From assembly GCA_910586745.1 (NCBI GenBank), contig CAJUJZ010000052.1, forward strand, positions 1 through 13,841: 13,841 nt of DNA. The letters are read 5' to 3'. The position numbers and the translations under genes were made by a program. Shown here piece after piece: positions 1-8,735 of this stretch. A model generated the notes under the pieces. The model saw only the letters and a program-made list of their open reading frames with translations, ran no database searches and was not told where the DNA came from. Source of the stretch: an uncultured Mucispirillum sp. Lineage in GTDB: Bacteria; Chrysiogenota; Deferribacteres; Deferribacterales; Mucispirillaceae. Within the stretch, counting starts at the first letter, position 1; the number at the start of each line of letters is the position of its first letter.

Positions 1-966
1 CAGGTTATAGATAAAGCATTTGTTATAGATAAAAATGATGGTTTTATTCATTTAATTTCAGGTCTTTTAAATTATAGAAAAGGTAATTATTCTGATGCTA
101 AAGTAAATTTTGATCAGGCTAAACTTTATGCTTCTAAAAAAATAGGGGAGCTTGAAATACCAGCAGATGAAGATATTATGCTTTTATATTTATCAGTGCT
201 TGCAAGCGAAAGACCATCAAGAAGAAATGAAGCAGAAAGTATATATAAATCAAATGATAATGGCTTTACTGTATCATGTGCTTTATTAATGGATTATTTT
301 GATGATTATGATATAGAAAAATTAAACGAGCTTAAAAACTCGCCAATATTTAGAGTATCAAGGGTTAGAAATCTGCTTGATTTAAGACATATACCAATAT
401 ATCAGTTTAAAGATATTGATGATGCTGACAGATACTATACTCTTGCTTATAAGTTTGCAATGCTGCAGCGTGGAGCAGCAGAAGCTGTTATGTTTAATAA
501 AAGATTTGCCCGCGATAAAGTATATTTAAAAGATATGGTATATGTTTCTGTATACAGACAGGATAAACAGTCTGGACTTAAATATTTACAGACATTATCT
601 GACATGGATTTTAAATATTCTGAGCTTTATAAAGTTTCCTTATACTATTTTACATGGATTAGAGATTTTGTGAACGCAGAAGCATCTTATGGTTCTCTTG
701 ATAGAATGGGTTATAATGACCAGACCTCATTTTTCTATATGCTTTTATATTTCCTTGTAAATTTTAGTGAAACAAGGTTAAATGATTATTTAAAACTGTA
801 TAATGATGCTTATGGTGCAGATTATAAACATGATATAGTTACAGCTATGATGAACTTATATACAAAAAATGTAAGTACTTTTGACAGCATTGTAAGGCGT
901 CTTTTATCGCAAGACCCATATTTATTTGACAAAATGTTTATAGAGGTTAATTTTGAAAAATTTTAA
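1..966 (+). CDS. TPR-like alpha-helical repeat protein, 5' end outside the window (partial)
   Basis: The frame is open from base 1, so the gene begins before the window and the ATG at 178 is only an internal Met. About 321 residues are visible. The first 45 read like a tetratricopeptide repeat (AFVIDKNDGFIHLISGLLNY, then RKGNYSDAKVNFDQAKLYAS): a helix pair with Gly/Ala and Tyr at the usual packing positions. The rest is a run of amphipathic, Tyr- and Leu-rich helices typical of diverged alpha-alpha repeats, with no signal peptide or membrane segment in the visible part. TPR proteins are usually scaffolds; no enzymatic motif is seen. The stop codon overlaps the start of the next gene by 14 bp, so the two are probably co-translated and may act together at the membrane. 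The specific function is not recognised. Codon use matches the neighbours. Confidence 0.75.
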   Translation, partial: QVIDKAFVIDKNDGFIHLISGLLNYRKGNYSDAKVNFDQAKLYASKKIGELEIPADEDIMLLYLSVLASERPSRRNEAESIYKSNDNGFTVSCALLMDYFDDYDIEKLNELKNSPIFRVSRVRNLLDLRHIPIYQFKDIDDADRYYTLAYKFAMLQRGAAEAVMFNKRFARDKVYLKDMVYVSVYRQDKQSGLKYLQTLSDMDFKYSELYKVSLYYFTWIRDFVNAEASYGSLDRMGYNDQTSFFYMLLYFLVNFSETRLNDYLKLYNDAYGADYKHDIVTAMMNLYTKNVSTFDSIVRRLLSQDPYLFDKMFIEVNFEKF

Positions 967-1465
967 AACAAACAAAACATTTATTTCACTGCATATGATT
1001 ATTTTTCTACTGCTTATTGTATTTGCCTTAAATACAGAAAACAGGCAGACACAGCTTAATGTAATTTTACTTTCTTCAATGGTTGTTATATCATTTTTTA
1101 TGCTTATATCATCACTTGTAAAAAGTCTTACTATTACTGATGATAAAATAATAGTTCGCAGTCTGCTGAAAAAAACAGAGCTTAATATTAAAGATATAAG
1201 CTATGGATATGCACTTTCTGCTATGGGAAGATATGTGCTTATCATACATGACGGCACCCATTCTGTTATGGTGTCATCATTATCTGATGGTTTTTCTGAA
1301 TTGTTAAACATTGTTTCTGAAAAGATTACAGAAGATGAAAGAAAAGCTTTTGATATAATTACTCCAGCATCGTTAAAAAGAAAATATGTAATGTATGCTT
1401 TTGTAATGACATTAATTGTAGCTCTTTTAATATATGGTATTATTACAAGCTACCATTTAGTTTAA
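953..1465 (+). CDS. Small membrane protein with PH-like soluble domain
   Basis: This 170-residue protein is not assigned to a named gene. The start is a TTG at 953. An AGAGG Shine-Dalgarno at 942-946 lies six bases upstream, and no ATG is as well placed. Three hydrophobic stretches are visible: residues about 12-27, 34-56 and 146-165. Between the second and third lies a soluble beta-rich region of about 85 residues (ITDDKIIVRSLLKKTELNI, ending in an amphipathic helix SDGFSELLNIVSEKI). That pattern resembles bacterial PH-like domains (bPH/YdbT-type), which are often carried by two- or three-helix membrane proteins. The PH call is by pattern only. It overlaps the upstream TPR-like gene by 14 bp, which implies translational coupling. 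It converges on rsmI across a 113-bp gap. Confidence 0.75.
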   Translation: MKNFKTNKTFISLHMIIFLLLIVFALNTENRQTQLNVILLSSMVVISFFMLISSLVKSLTITDDKIIVRSLLKKTELNIKDISYGYALSAMGRYVLIIHDGTHSVMVSSLSDGFSELLNIVSEKITEDERKAFDIITPASLKRKYVMYAFVMTLIVALLIYGIITSYHLV

Positions 1466-1486
1466 GATTATTAAAAGATATTTTGC

Positions 1487-1514
1487 TGTATATTTATTAT
1501 CAATAAGATATACA
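1487..1514. terminator. AT-rich hairpin between convergent genes, possible weak terminator
   Basis: The bases can fold into a 12-bp hairpin (TGTATAT-TTATT paired with AATAA-G-ATATACA, one bulged G, loop ATC) between the convergent stops at 1465 and 1579. It is AT-rich and has no clean U tract on either side, so termination in either direction is only an inference. The rest of the 113-bp gap is AT-rich with no other recognisable signal. Confidence 0.3.
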
Positions 1515-1578
1515 CTATTCTATAAATCTTGCAGAGAATACTTTTAAAAATATTATATATTTTTATATAAACTTATAT

Positions 1579-2394
1579 TTAAGTCTGTAGGTTATTAATT
1601 AAATTATAGGCTTCATTTCTTTTCATACCTAATGCTTTCATCATTTTTAATATATCTTTAGATGAAACATTATCATTTAATAATTCTTTTATTATCTGCT
1701 CATAGTTTAAAGATATGCTGCTGTTTTCTTCCTGCATTTTTTCTGCTTTATTATTAACTGTAATAACAAATTCGCCTTTAATTATTATATTTTCAATATC
1801 TTCTTTAGAGTGTATAAATAAAGTTTCTTCATATACTTTTGTAGCTTCCCTTGTAACAGCTATTGGAGCAGGGAAGTAATCAAGCAGTATATTTAATGTT
1901 TCTTTTACTCTGTAAGGCGATTCATAAAAAATTACAGGTGCTTTTATATGCAGTAGATTTTGAACTTCCCTTATTTTATCTTTTTCTTTATGTGGTAAAA
2001 AACCGTGGAAATAAAAGCTGCTGCCTGCAAAACCTGATGCAATTAATCCATGAATTAATGCAGTAGGGCCTTGAATAATTTCAAAAGGCAGACCTTTTGC
2101 AATAATTTCTTTAATAACATAAGCACCAGGGTCAGAAATACATGGCATTCCAGCTTCGCTGATTAATGCTGCATTATTACCATTTAACAGATATTCTATA
2201 ATACTTTCACTAGCTGTTTTTTCATTATCCTTATAATAAGATTTGCAGGTTTTTTTGATTCCCTGACTGTTTAAGAGACTTAGGGCAGTGCGTGTATCCT
2301 CTGCAAATACAATATCAACAGAAGAAAGAGTTTCTACTGCCCGTTTAGATAAATCTGAAAGGTTTCCAATTGGTGTGCCTATAACATAAAGCAT
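1579..2394 (-). CDS. rsmI: 16S rRNA (cytidine-1402-2'-O)-methyltransferase RsmI
   Basis: RsmI uses S-adenosylmethionine to 2'-O-methylate C1402 in the decoding centre of 16S rRNA. The 271 residues carry the family blocks in order: GTPIGNLSD (6-14), AEDTR (31-35), ISEAGMPCISDPG (78-90), GPTALIHGLIASGF (109-122), FYESPYRVKETL in the middle, a diverged REATKVYEE block and GEFVITV. The C-terminal about 35 residues form the small helical domain common in RsmI (SSKDILKMMKALGMKRNEAY). The SAM-site block usually reads SDAGTP but here reads SEAGMP, a modest divergence. The start ATG lies one base after the trxB stop (TAG-T-ATG) with only a weak distant GAAGAG, so translation is probably coupled. It is the last gene of the - strand operon. 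Confidence 0.93.
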   Translation of the reverse strand: MLYVIGTPIGNLSDLSKRAVETLSSVDIVFAEDTRTALSLLNSQGIKKTCKSYYKDNEKTASESIIEYLLNGNNAALISEAGMPCISDPGAYVIKEIIAKGLPFEIIQGPTALIHGLIASGFAGSSFYFHGFLPHKEKDKIREVQNLLHIKAPVIFYESPYRVKETLNILLDYFPAPIAVTREATKVYEETLFIHSKEDIENIIIKGEFVITVNNKAEKMQEENSSISLNYEQIIKELLNDNVSSKDILKMMKALGMKRNEAYNLINNLQT

Positions 2395-2395
2395 A

Positions 2396-3352
2396 CTAAT
2401 GTTTTAACTCTTCATTAATATATTTTTCTGCCATTTTTGCAGCCACTGCACCGTCAGAAGCAGCAGTTACAACCTGCATAAGTCCTTTTTTACGAACATC
2501 ACCAGCTGCAAAAATACCTGGAATATTTGTGGCAGTATCTTCTGCTGCATTAATGAACCCGCTATTTGTAAGTTCTAAAAGGTTAGTAAACATATCTGTA
2601 TTTGCATCCCAGCCAATAAATTCAAAAATACCATCACATTTATATTCTATAATTTCATTTGTCTGTGTATTTTTTAATTTAACACCAGACACTACATTTT
2701 CACCAAGTACTTCCTCTACCACATAAGGAGTCATAAAATGAATTTTCTCATTTTCTTTTGCACGGTTTTGAATTATTTTTGCTGCTCTAAATTCATTTCT
2801 TCTATGTACTATTGTTACTTTAGAAGCAAATTTTGTAAGATATATTCCTTCTTCAAGGGCAGAATCGCCGCCTCCAATAACAATAACCTCTTTATTTTTG
2901 AAAAAACCGCCATCACATGTAGCACAGAAAGAAATGCCTCTGCCTATGAAATTTATTTCATTTTTTGCACCAGTTTTTTTAGATTTAGAGCCTGTTGCAA
3001 TAATCAATGCTTTACATTTTATCTGCCTGCCGTCTTCAAGTATAACTGTTTTCCATATATCTTCATTTTTTACTTCTACGCAGTTACCCTGCCTGATTAC
3101 TGCACCAAATTTTTGTGCATGTTTCACAAATTTATCTGTAATTTCATGACCTAATACAGGCTCAGTAAAACCGGGATAATTTTCTATATGTTCAGTGATA
3201 GCCATATTACCACCGGGGAAGTTTTTCTCTAAAATAAGCACAGAAAGAGCATCTCTTGCTGCATACATTCCAGCAGAACATCCTGCAGGGCCTGCACCTA
3301 AAATAATAACATCATAGCTTTCGTTTAAATCTTTTGCAAAAAAGTTTTCCAT
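2396..3352 (-). CDS. trxB: Thioredoxin-disulfide reductase
   Basis: TrxB is a cytoplasmic FAD enzyme that passes electrons from NADPH to thioredoxin. The protein has 318 residues from the start chosen here, the normal size. It shows the FAD-binding GAGPAG near residue 20, the redox-active CATC at about 143-146, the NADPH-binding GGGDSALE near 160 and HRR near 183, and the C-terminal FAD motif GIFAAGDVRKKGLMQVVTAA. An in-frame ATG exists at 3364, but the sequence ATGGAGGGATTAATG places a perfect GGAGGG just before the ATG at 3352, so 3352 is preferred. That ATG overlaps the upstream stop as TAATG, so the two genes are coupled. The upstream partner is a thioredoxin-fold protein that lacks cysteine. 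Ferredoxin- or flavodoxin-dependent paralogues cannot be excluded, but CATC plus HRR supports NADPH-TrxR. Confidence 0.94.
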   Translation of the reverse strand: MENFFAKDLNESYDVIILGAGPAGCSAGMYAARDALSVLILEKNFPGGNMAITEHIENYPGFTEPVLGHEITDKFVKHAQKFGAVIRQGNCVEVKNEDIWKTVILEDGRQIKCKALIIATGSKSKKTGAKNEINFIGRGISFCATCDGGFFKNKEVIVIGGGDSALEEGIYLTKFASKVTIVHRRNEFRAAKIIQNRAKENEKIHFMTPYVVEEVLGENVVSGVKLKNTQTNEIIEYKCDGIFEFIGWDANTDMFTNLLELTNSGFINAAEDTATNIPGIFAAGDVRKKGLMQVVTAASDGAVAAKMAEKYINEELKH

Positions 3353-3909
3353 TAATCCCTCCATAATATCTGCTGCACCTTATCAGCACTGCCTATTTTT
3401 GTTTCATAAATCACTCTGTTATCAGAGCTTATTACATACAAATGAGGCCAGCTTCGTATTCCATATTTTTTGCCTGCTGCTTTAGTATCTGTAGTAAATA
3501 TTATATCTTTATAATTTGAATAATCATCTTCCCAAATAAGATTATTCAATTCTTCTGTATTATCATAACCTTGAGCAATAACAATAACCTGAGCAATACC
3601 TTTATCCTGTAATATTTTAAAAGCAGGCAGTGCTCGTTTATAAGTTGTATTAATTATATAGTTAGAAAAATAAGTATGTTTTTTATAAAAAATAACTACT
3701 TTAGGGCTTAATATTTCATTCATTGTAAAACTTTCCCCATTAGATGCTTGTAATACAAGTTCTGGGGCTGTAGAGCCTACTTCTAATGGGTCATTAAGCC
3801 TGTATATATTTAAAAATGCAAAGGCAAGAGCCACCATAGCAAATATATATACATTTTTACCTGCAAATATACGCTTTAAATATGGAGGTTTACTTTTATT
3901 TTTTTCCAT
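3352..3909 (-). CDS. Membrane-anchored thioredoxin-fold (TlpA/AhpC-TSA-like) protein without cysteines
   Basis: The 185 residues begin with a basic stretch and one hydrophobic segment (about 19-36), then a periplasm-type thioredoxin-fold domain. VGSTAPELVLQASNGESFTM is the usual opening of TlpA/peroxiredoxin-like domains. KVVIFYKKHTYFSNY stands where the FWATWCPPC active site should be, and IRSWPHLYVI keeps the cis-proline near residue 155. There is no cysteine anywhere, so it cannot be a dithiol oxidoreductase or a thiol peroxidase. A structural, chaperone or binding role is inferred. It overlaps the valS stop and the trxB start by one base each (TAATG junctions). Its own Shine-Dalgarno is weak and distant, so it probably depends on coupling. 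The fold call is from motifs and is fairly sure; the role is unknown. Confidence 0.8.
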   Translation of the reverse strand: MEKNKSKPPYLKRIFAGKNVYIFAMVALAFAFLNIYRLNDPLEVGSTAPELVLQASNGESFTMNEILSPKVVIFYKKHTYFSNYIINTTYKRALPAFKILQDKGIAQVIVIAQGYDNTEELNNLIWEDDYSNYKDIIFTTDTKAAGKKYGIRSWPHLYVISSDNRVIYETKIGSADKVQQILWRD

Positions 3910-6536
3910 TATTTTTTAAGACCTGCTAAAGTTTCATTTATTTTATCAAGTCTTGTTTTTGCTTCTTCATAAATTTTCTTATCTTTTTCAATAACCTGTG
4001 CAGGAGCTTTTGCAAGATAGCCTTGGTTTTGCAGTTTACCGCCATAAAGATTAACATCTTTTTCTACAGCTTTTTTCTCTTTTTCAAGTCTTGCAATTTC
4101 TTCTTCTACATTAATAGTGTCTTCTAATGACACCATGATTTCAAAGCCGTTGCCAACACTTTTTGCACAGTTTTCTGGTGCTTTTTCATTAAATTGTACT
4201 GATTTTGCTTTACCCATTTTCATAATTAATGGTGTTTCTGCCTGAAAAAGTTTAAGAGCATCATTATCATTAGTATTAATAAATATTTCAAGCTGAGCAG
4301 CAGGGGTGATATTGTATTCACCGCGAATATTTCTTATTAAGCTTACTGCTTCAATAACTTTATCTATACCTTTTTCTTCCTGTTCAAAGTTATAGTTTAA
4401 GTTATCTGGATATTTTTCATACATAATAGTTTCTTTTCCAGTTAATATTTGGAAAATATGTTCTGTAACAAAAGGAATATATGGATGAAGTGCAATTAAT
4501 GATTTTTCTAATACATTGGCTGCTGTAGCAAGTGCCTGTTCTTTTTCTTTATCACTTCCTTTGAACATTCTATCTTTTATAAGTTCAAGATACCAGTCAC
4601 AGAAAGTCATCCAGAAAAACTGATAAAGCTCATTTGCTGCATCATTTATGCTGTATGAGTCTATTGCTTTTGATGCTTTGTTCGCTGCATGCTGTAATTT
4701 CATTAATATCCATTTATCAACATTTTCAAGGCTGTTTTCATCAATTTTTGGTATTTCACTGTCTAAGTTCATTAAAATAAATCTGGAAGCATTCCATATT
4801 TTATTAATAAAGTTTCTATAGCCTTCAACTCTATCTACATTCATTTTAATATCTCTGCCTTGTGCAGCAAATATAGCAAGAGTATAACGGAAAGCATCTG
4901 CACCGTATTTATCAATCATAATAAGCGGGTCAATAACATTTCCTTTTGATTTACTCATTTTCTGTCCTTTTTCATCGCGAACAAGGGCATGGAGATAAAC
5001 ATCTTTAAATGGAACATCATCCATAAATTTAATACCCATCATCATCATTCTTGCAACCCAGAAAAATAAAATATCAAAACCAGTTACAAGTGTAGAAGTA
5101 GGGTAGAATTTTTTTAATAAATCAGTTTTTTCAGGATAACCCATAGTAGAAAACGGCCATAGAGAAGATGAAAACCATGTATCTAATACATCTTCATCTT
5201 GATGAATATTTGTAGAGCCGCATTTTTCGCATTTATCTGGGTCTGTTTTTGCAACTGTAGTGTGAGAGCAGTCTGCACAGTGCCATGCTGGTATCCTGTG
5301 TCCCCACCAGATTTGGCGAGAAATACACCAGTCACGGATATTATTCATCCATTCAAAGAAAGTATTTTCCCATTGTTTTGGGATAAGTTTAATTTTGCCA
5401 GTTTCTACTGCTTTTATAGCTTTTTCAGCAAGAGGTTTAGTTTTTACAAACCACTGCATAGAAACACGAGGCTCAATTACAGAGTCACATCTGTAACAGC
5501 AGCCAACATTGTGTTTTAACGGCTCAATTTTCACAACTAAATCAAGCTCTTTAAATTTTTCAATAACGGCTTTTCTTGCAGTAATTATATCCATTCCTTC
5601 AAATTCCGGATAGAAGTTGCCGCATATGTTATTGTTTTCATCAATACATACAATTTCTTTTAAGTTATGGCGAATACCAGCTGCAAAGTCATTTTGGTCA
5701 TGGGCTGGAGTGATTTTTACACATCCTGTTCCAAATTCTGTTTCAACAAAATTATCTGCAATTATAGGTATTTTTCTGTTAATAAGTGGAAGAATAACAT
5801 TTTTTCCTACTAAATGTTTATATCTTTCATCATCTGGGTGGACAGCAACAGCAGTATCACCAAGATAAGTTTCTGGGCGTGTAGTTGCTATTTCAAGATA
5901 TTCATTACTGTTTTCAATAGGGTATTTTAAGTGATAAAGAAAATCATCTTTTTCTGTAAATTCTACTTCAATATCGCTTAATGCAGTGTGGCATCTTGCA
6001 CACCAGTTTACCATATAATTAGAGCGGTATATTAAGCCTTCTTTATAAAGAGTATAAAATACTTCTCTAACTGCACCAGATAAGCCTTCGTCCATTGTAA
6101 AGCGTTCTCTGTCCCAGTCGCAGCTTGAGCCGAGAGCTTTCAGCTGGCTTATAATTATGCCGCCTGATTCTCTTTTCTGCTGCCATACTCTTTCTATAAA
6201 TGCTTCTCTGCCTAAATCGTAACGGGTTTTACCTTCAGCAGCTATTATTTTTTCTACAACATTTTGAGTGGCAATACCTGCGTGATCAGTTCCTGGCATC
6301 CACAAAACCTCATAGCCTTTCATTCTTTTAAAGCGGGCTAATATATCCTGTATCGTTTCATCAAGTGCATGACCCATATGAAGTGAACCAGTAACATTTG
6401 GTGGTGGTATAACTATTGAGTATGCAGGTTTATTAGAGTATTCGTCTGCATGAAATAGCTTTTTTTCAAGCCAAAATTTATAAATACTTTTTTCATATTC
6501 AGCAGGATTTATTCTGCTGGACAATTCTTTTGCCAT
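3909..6536 (-). CDS. valS: Valyl-tRNA synthetase
   Basis: ValRS is a class I synthetase that charges tRNA-Val in the cytoplasm and edits mischarged Thr. The protein has 875 residues from the start used here, the normal bacterial length. Visible blocks are the HIGH-type signature PPPNVTGSLHMGH (about 45-56), the editing-domain stretch ATTRPETYLGDTAV, two Cys-rich knuckles (NWCARC with GCCYRC, and WHCADC with CEKCG), KMSKS (about 526-530) and a C-terminal charged coiled coil of about 70 residues that contacts tRNA. An in-frame ATG at 6548 is part of ATGGAG, which serves as Shine-Dalgarno for the ATG at 6536 six bases further on, so 6536 is chosen. The stop overlaps the next gene by one base. 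No T-box (no specifier hairpin or TGGNACC element) precedes it. Confidence 0.97.
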   Translation of the reverse strand: MAKELSSRINPAEYEKSIYKFWLEKKLFHADEYSNKPAYSIVIPPPNVTGSLHMGHALDETIQDILARFKRMKGYEVLWMPGTDHAGIATQNVVEKIIAAEGKTRYDLGREAFIERVWQQKRESGGIIISQLKALGSSCDWDRERFTMDEGLSGAVREVFYTLYKEGLIYRSNYMVNWCARCHTALSDIEVEFTEKDDFLYHLKYPIENSNEYLEIATTRPETYLGDTAVAVHPDDERYKHLVGKNVILPLINRKIPIIADNFVETEFGTGCVKITPAHDQNDFAAGIRHNLKEIVCIDENNNICGNFYPEFEGMDIITARKAVIEKFKELDLVVKIEPLKHNVGCCYRCDSVIEPRVSMQWFVKTKPLAEKAIKAVETGKIKLIPKQWENTFFEWMNNIRDWCISRQIWWGHRIPAWHCADCSHTTVAKTDPDKCEKCGSTNIHQDEDVLDTWFSSSLWPFSTMGYPEKTDLLKKFYPTSTLVTGFDILFFWVARMMMMGIKFMDDVPFKDVYLHALVRDEKGQKMSKSKGNVIDPLIMIDKYGADAFRYTLAIFAAQGRDIKMNVDRVEGYRNFINKIWNASRFILMNLDSEIPKIDENSLENVDKWILMKLQHAANKASKAIDSYSINDAANELYQFFWMTFCDWYLELIKDRMFKGSDKEKEQALATAANVLEKSLIALHPYIPFVTEHIFQILTGKETIMYEKYPDNLNYNFEQEEKGIDKVIEAVSLIRNIRGEYNITPAAQLEIFINTNDNDALKLFQAETPLIMKMGKAKSVQFNEKAPENCAKSVGNGFEIMVSLEDTINVEEEIARLEKEKKAVEKDVNLYGGKLQNQGYLAKAPAQVIEKDKKIYEEAKTRLDKINETLAGLKK

Positions 6537-6578
6537 TTTTATCTCCATTTAATATATTGTTATTTTCTATAATTTTAT

Positions 6579-6830
6579 TTATGACAAATATTCATCATAG
6601 TTTATATTATTTTCATGTAAAAATTCATCAATTTCAGTTATCTGCTGCCCCATAATCTGCAGTTTATAACGAAATTCATCATGATTATCTGTTGTTTCTG
6701 TATTTTCTTCACTATTCTGTATCATATTTTCTATTTCATGTAAATACAGGTATAAATCTTCAAGTGAATTTTTTATTTTATCAGCCTGAGTTATATCCTG
6801 AAACATATTATACATTTCTTTATAGTCCAT
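6579..6830 (-). CDS. Unknown small acidic helical protein between tsaE and valS
   Basis: This 83-residue protein is not recognised. It is rich in Asp, Glu, Asn and Gln, has no Cys or Trp, no signal peptide and no membrane segment. It consists of two predicted amphipathic helical stretches (about 13-40 and 50-72) joined by an acidic polar linker (SEENTETTDNHDE). The pattern suggests a short coiled-coil hairpin or a protein-protein adaptor. The ATG at 6830 has an AAAGG Shine-Dalgarno eight bases upstream, which supports real translation. It lies 11 bp after the tsaE stop and 42 bp before valS, inside a housekeeping operon, so it is co-expressed with tRNA maturation and charging genes. No function can be assigned. 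Confidence 0.65.
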   Translation of the reverse strand: MDYKEMYNMFQDITQADKIKNSLEDLYLYLHEIENMIQNSEENTETTDNHDEFRYKLQIMGQQITEIDEFLHENNINYDEYLS

Positions 6831-6841
6831 ATTAATAACCT

Positions 6842-7258
6842 TTATTTTATTGTTACTGCCCTTATATTATTATCAAGTATTTTGAAAGACATGATTTTAT
6901 AGTTTTTAGTATATTTTTCAATATTAAATTTATCTGCCCATTCAATTAATATGGTGGCATCTTCTTTTAATGTATCATAAAAACCTATCATATCAAGTTC
7001 TTCTTCACTTTTTATTCTGTATAAGTCAAAATGAATAATAAGCCCGTTTTTTGTTTCATATCTGTTTTCAAGGGCAAAAGTAGGGCTGCATACTTCATCT
7101 GAAAGTCCGTAAGCTTCTACGAAATATTTTGTAAAAGTAGTTTTGCCTGCACCTATTTCACCATTTAGGAAAATTATATTTTTTTTAAAAAAAGGTGCAA
7201 TATCTTTTGCCATATTTTTAGTATCTTCAACACACTTTAAAATGTATTCAGAATTCAT
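6842..7258 (-). CDS. tsaE: tRNA N6-threonylcarbamoyladenosine biosynthesis ATPase TsaE
   Basis: TsaE is the ATPase of the bacterial TsaBDE complex that makes t6A37 in ANN-decoding tRNAs. The 138 residues show the Walker A GEIGAGKTTF (about 33-42), then SPTFALENRYE, HFDLYRI, EEELDMIGF and a final LIEWADK block, all in family order and at family length. The longer frame starts at 7270, but that ATG belongs to ATGAGGT, whose GAGG is the Shine-Dalgarno of the ATG at 7258, so the latter is used. It overlaps the end of nnr by 11 bp. The nnr-tsaE pairing is a common bacterial arrangement. The partners tsaB and tsaD are not in the window. Confidence 0.92.
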   Translation of the reverse strand: MNSEYILKCVEDTKNMAKDIAPFFKKNIIFLNGEIGAGKTTFTKYFVEAYGLSDEVCSPTFALENRYETKNGLIIHFDLYRIKSEEELDMIGFYDTLKEDATILIEWADKFNIEKYTKNYKIMSFKILDNNIRAVTIK

Positions 7259-8732
7259 TAAATACCTCATTGTAATAACTAATAATCTGGGTAATGCTAA
7301 GGTATGCTGGATTATTTTTTTCTACAGCTTTTTCTGCACTTTTTCCTAATATGTATGCTGCTAAAATACAGGTATCTTTTAAAGAATATCCTTGAGCGAA
7401 AAAGGATGCAGCAAGTCCGCATAAAGCATCGCCGCTGCCGCCTTTTGAAAGAGCAGTATTGCCAGAATTTAATATATATACTTTATCATTTGGAACAGCA
7501 ATAATAGTTTCTGCTGATTTTAATATTAAATAAACCTTATATTTATCAGCAAACTCTTTTGCCAGCTTTACTTTATCTTTTTTAACTTCATTAATATCTT
7601 TATTAATAAGCCTTGCAAATTCTGCTAAATGTGGTGTAATAACTACTTCTGACTGAATATTATTTAATTCATTAAGAGAAAGGGCATTTATTGCATCAGC
7701 ATCCATTATAACAGGTTTTAAAGTATTTTTTAAAATATGCAGTATAAAATCTTTAACAGCTTTACTTCTACCCATACCATTGCCGATAGTATATACAGTT
7801 GTATAAATATTTATATAACTGCATATTATTTCAGGATTAGTATAATCAAATGATTTTGTCATAATTTCAGGAATATCTGAAATAAAGTTTCTATCAAGTA
7901 TACTAGGGTGGTATAGTGTAATAAGTCCGCATCCTGAGTGCAGGGCAGAAATGGCAGCAATTTTTACTGCCCCAGCCATATCAACACTGCCGCCAATAAC
8001 AGCTACTTTACCATAAGTACCTTTGTGACTGTCCTGCGGTCTGCTTTTTAATACAGGTTTATTATATTCATCTATAAATATATCATGTTTATACTTTGAT
8101 ATAATATTATCAGGTATACTAATATTTGCAGTAATAACTTTTCCTGAATATATTTTTGCAGGGTATAATGTATGACAGTATTTTAATGTAGAAAAAGTAA
8201 TAGTATAATCAGCCTTAAAAACACACTCTGGCACTTCAGGACTGTCACTAATTAATCCAGAAGCAATATCTACAGAAATTTTTAACGCATTTGCATTATT
8301 TGCTTTTTTAATAATTTCTTTATATATTCCACGAATACTTCTTGTAAGTCCAATACCAAAAAGAGCATCTACAATAATATCATATTTTTCCATATTATTA
8401 AGTGCAGATAAATCATCGATATTAATTTTTAAATTATTTAAAATATTTAAGTTTAATTGTGCAGCATCACCATATTTATTATTCTGCACTGGATAATATA
8501 AATCAGCATTACATCCATTAGCAGTAAGGTGACGCATTAAAACAAACCCATCACCCCCATTATTACCAGGACCTGCTAAAATAAGTATTTTACTGTTTTT
8601 ATCAGCTTTATTTTTTATAAAATCAAAAAGAGCAGCTCCAGCATTTTCCATAAGTATTGTTTCAGAAATACTATACTTTCTTTTAACATATTCTTCCATT
8701 TTATATATGTTTTTGCTGCTTAATATATACAT
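7248..8732 (-). CDS. nnr: Bifunctional NAD(P)HX epimerase / ADP-dependent NAD(P)HX dehydratase
   Basis: Nnr repairs hydrated NADH and NADPH: the N-terminal YjeF_N domain interconverts R and S epimers, and the C-terminal ribokinase-like domain dehydrates S-NAD(P)HX. The protein has 494 residues, the normal fused length. N-terminal marks are ILMENAG, AGPGNNGGDGFVLMRHL, VDALFGIGL and SVDIASGL. C-terminal marks are HKGTYGKVAVIGGS, AGAVKIAA, MDADAINAL, VITPHLAEFARL and SKGGSGDALCGL, the phosphate-binding and catalytic GxGD region. The ATG lies three bases after the previous stop, with AAGGG about ten bases upstream. The gene overlaps tsaE by 11 bp. All visible key motifs are intact. Confidence 0.94.
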   Translation of the reverse strand: MYILSSKNIYKMEEYVKRKYSISETILMENAGAALFDFIKNKADKNSKILILAGPGNNGGDGFVLMRHLTANGCNADLYYPVQNNKYGDAAQLNLNILNNLKINIDDLSALNNMEKYDIIVDALFGIGLTRSIRGIYKEIIKKANNANALKISVDIASGLISDSPEVPECVFKADYTITFSTLKYCHTLYPAKIYSGKVITANISIPDNIISKYKHDIFIDEYNKPVLKSRPQDSHKGTYGKVAVIGGSVDMAGAVKIAAISALHSGCGLITLYHPSILDRNFISDIPEIMTKSFDYTNPEIICSYINIYTTVYTIGNGMGRSKAVKDFILHILKNTLKPVIMDADAINALSLNELNNIQSEVVITPHLAEFARLINKDINEVKKDKVKLAKEFADKYKVYLILKSAETIIAVPNDKVYILNSGNTALSKGGSGDALCGLAASFFAQGYSLKDTCILAAYILGKSAEKAVEKNNPAYLSITQIISYYNEVFNEF

Positions 8733-8735
8733 ATG

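Noticed and set aside
2529..3154. Several + strand ORFs antisense to trxB
   Set aside because: They lie opposite a well-conserved gene, have Phe/Cys/Ser-rich shadow composition and no ribosome binding sites.
5199..5868. + strand ORFs antisense to valS
   Set aside because: They are shadows of the valS coding sequence, with no start signals or recognisable domains.
6537..6578. T-box or other riboswitch before valS
   Set aside because: The 42-bp gap is too short and has no specifier hairpin or T-box consensus.
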